Part shown: positions 63,162 to 64,000 of the stretch, one piece after another
Numbering within the stretch: the stretch's first letter is position 1
Layout of the letters: each line of letters begins with the position of its first letter
DNA from: Natronobacterium haloterrestre
GTDB lineage: Archaea; Halobacteriota; Halobacteria; Halobacteriales; Natrialbaceae
Assembly (NCBI RefSeq): GCF_900112205.1
Contig: NZ_FOKW01000011.1
Location: 1-64,000, forward strand
Reading direction: 5' to 3'
Length of the DNA: 64,000 nucleotides
Program-made: the position numbers and the translations under genes
The notes under the pieces: generated by a model
Told to the model about the DNA's origin: nothing
What the model saw: only the letters and a program-made list of their open reading frames with translations
Databases searched by the model: none

Positions 63162-64000
63162 GTTCGGACCTCTCGGACGCGACGGGAGCAGAGACGGCGG
63201 ACGCCGCGAGCGATGCCGACGGCGAGCAACCCCTCGTCCGGGTCGAGGGACTGGAGAAGTACTTCTGGGAGAACGACTCACTGATCGACCGCCTGCTCGG
63301 GGACGAGCCCGTCGCCGTCCGCGCGGTCGACGGCGTCAGCTTCGACATCCACGAGGGCGAGACGCTCGGCCTCGTCGGCGAGTCCGGCTGCGGGAAATCC
63401 ACCACGGGCGAGACGCTGTTGCGCCTGCAGGAGCCAACGAACGGCCGCGTCGAATTCGACGGCGAGAACGTCTACGACCTCGACGGGAGCGAGCTGACGG
63501 ACTTCCGGCGGTCGGCCCAGGTCGTCTTCCAGGACCCCTTCTCGAGTCTCGACCCGCGGATGACGATCGGCGACATCGTCCAGCAACCGCTCGACGTCCA
63601 CGACGTCGGAACCGAAGCCGAGCGCGAAGAGCGCGTTCGCGACCTCCTCGAGCGGGTCGGACTCTCGGTCGACCAGCTCGATCGGTTCCCCCACGAGTTC
63701 TCCGGCGGCCAGCGCCAGCGCATCGGCATCGCGCGGGCGCTCGCGCTCGATCCGGAGTTCCTCGTCCTCGACGAACCGACGAGCGCGCTCGACGTCTCCG
63801 TCCAGGCGCAGGTGTTGAACCTGCTGGACGACCTCCAGACGGAGTTCGACCTGACCTACCTGCTGATCAGCCACGACCTCTCGGTGATCCGCCACATCTG
63901 CGACCGCGTCGCGGTGATGTATCTGGGCGAGATCGTCGAGGTCGGGCCGGCCGACGACCTCTTCGAGGACCCGAGACATCCCTACACGCAGGCGCTGCTC
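63158..64000 (+). CDS. Peptide ABC transporter ATPase, DppF type (cut by window end)
   Basis: The first 281 residues are present. Walker A is GESGCGKST, the Q loop [13 protein letters not shown], the signature [15 protein letters not shown], Walker [15 protein letters not shown] and the switch His in LISHDLSVI; it breaks off at HPYTQALL. All nucleotide-binding motifs are intact. A 20-residue acidic start precedes the domain. The ATG overlaps the DppD stop by four bases. It should pair with DppD as a heterodimer. Confidence 0.93.
   Translation, partial: MSSDLSDATGAETADAASDADGEQPLVRVEGLEKYFWENDSLIDRLLGDEPVAVRAVDGVSFDIHEGETLGLVGESGCGKSTTGETLLRLQEPTNGRVEFDGENVYDLDGSELTDFRRSAQVVFQDPFSSLDPRMTIGDIVQQPLDVHDVGTEAEREERVRDLLERVGLSVDQLDRFPHEFSGGQRQRIGIARALALDPEFLVLDEPTSALDVSVQAQVLNLLDDLQTEFDLTYLLISHDLSVIRHICDRVAVMYLGEIVEVGPADDLFEDPRHPYTQALL

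Noticed and set aside
1-64000. CRISPR array or cas genes
   Set aside because: No regularly spaced direct repeats and no Cas protein motifs were seen despite the many defence genes.

Overview
The window looks like the chromosome of an extremely halophilic archaeon (class Halobacteria, most likely Natrialbaceae or a close relative; the family is an inference). The proteins are strongly acidic and the core half is GC-rich. The core carries archaeal genes: an S10-spc type ribosomal operon with L32e, L19e, S4e, RNase P subunit Rnp1 and SecY, an archaeal GTPBP1-like GTPase, methenyl-H4MPT cyclohydrolase, and HalOD1 and HMA small proteins. Promoters show archaeal TATA boxes, and many transcripts appear leaderless or nearly so.

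Region 1 (about 1-30.2 kb) is an accessory, defence-rich island with patchy, often AT-rich composition. It opens with the end of an insertion sequence that has cut a SNF2/SF2-type helicase gene. That helicase is the last gene of a tightly packed minus-strand cassette: AbrB-like protein, 1370-aa Eco57I/PglX-like nuclease-methylase, a divergent TATA-binding-protein homologue, helicase. Next come an orphan two-TM 556-aa protein and a two-gene CBASS operon (CD-NTase plus a Cap15-like 2TM/beta effector). A complete AddAB-like helicase-nuclease (minus strand) follows. Then there is a serine recombinase with a small AbrB-like partner and a palindromic operator, and a UPF0175/PIN-DUF3368-like toxin-antitoxin module. 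A seven-gene plus-strand operon (20.36-27.96 kb) comes next: two HTH proteins, a zinc-ribbon protein, an HNH-winged-helix fusion, an AddB-type inactivated helicase split into two ORFs with no nuclease, and a UvrD helicase fused to a PD-(D/E)xK nuclease. I regard this operon as the best candidate for an undescribed system. A tyrosine integrase and two small ORFs close the island.

Region 2 (30.6-45.4 kb) is the ribosomal operon, transcribed leftward from a promoter near 45.43 kb: SPOUT methylase, L3, L4, L23, L2, S19, L22, S3, L29, Rnp1, S17, L14, L24, S4e, L5, S14, S8, L6, L32e, L19e, L18, S5, L30, L15, SecY. A perfect hairpin sits directly before the first start codon.

Region 3 (45.4-58.0 kb) holds tRNA-Gly(GCC), with a nearby partial copy of its 3' end, and ordinary housekeeping genes: HalOD1, thiamine-binding-like protein, HMA protein, mch, HD hydrolase, GTPBP1-like GTPase, pyrF, VOC protein, mgsA, TrkA-C plus cation/proton antiporter, HAD hydrolase, DUF2240 and RNase HI. 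Region 4 (58.1-64 kb) is a Dpp/Opp-type ABC transporter operon (Tat lipoprotein, two permeases, two ATPases) whose last gene runs off the window.

All functional calls come from reading motifs and gene context by eye. No database searches were run.
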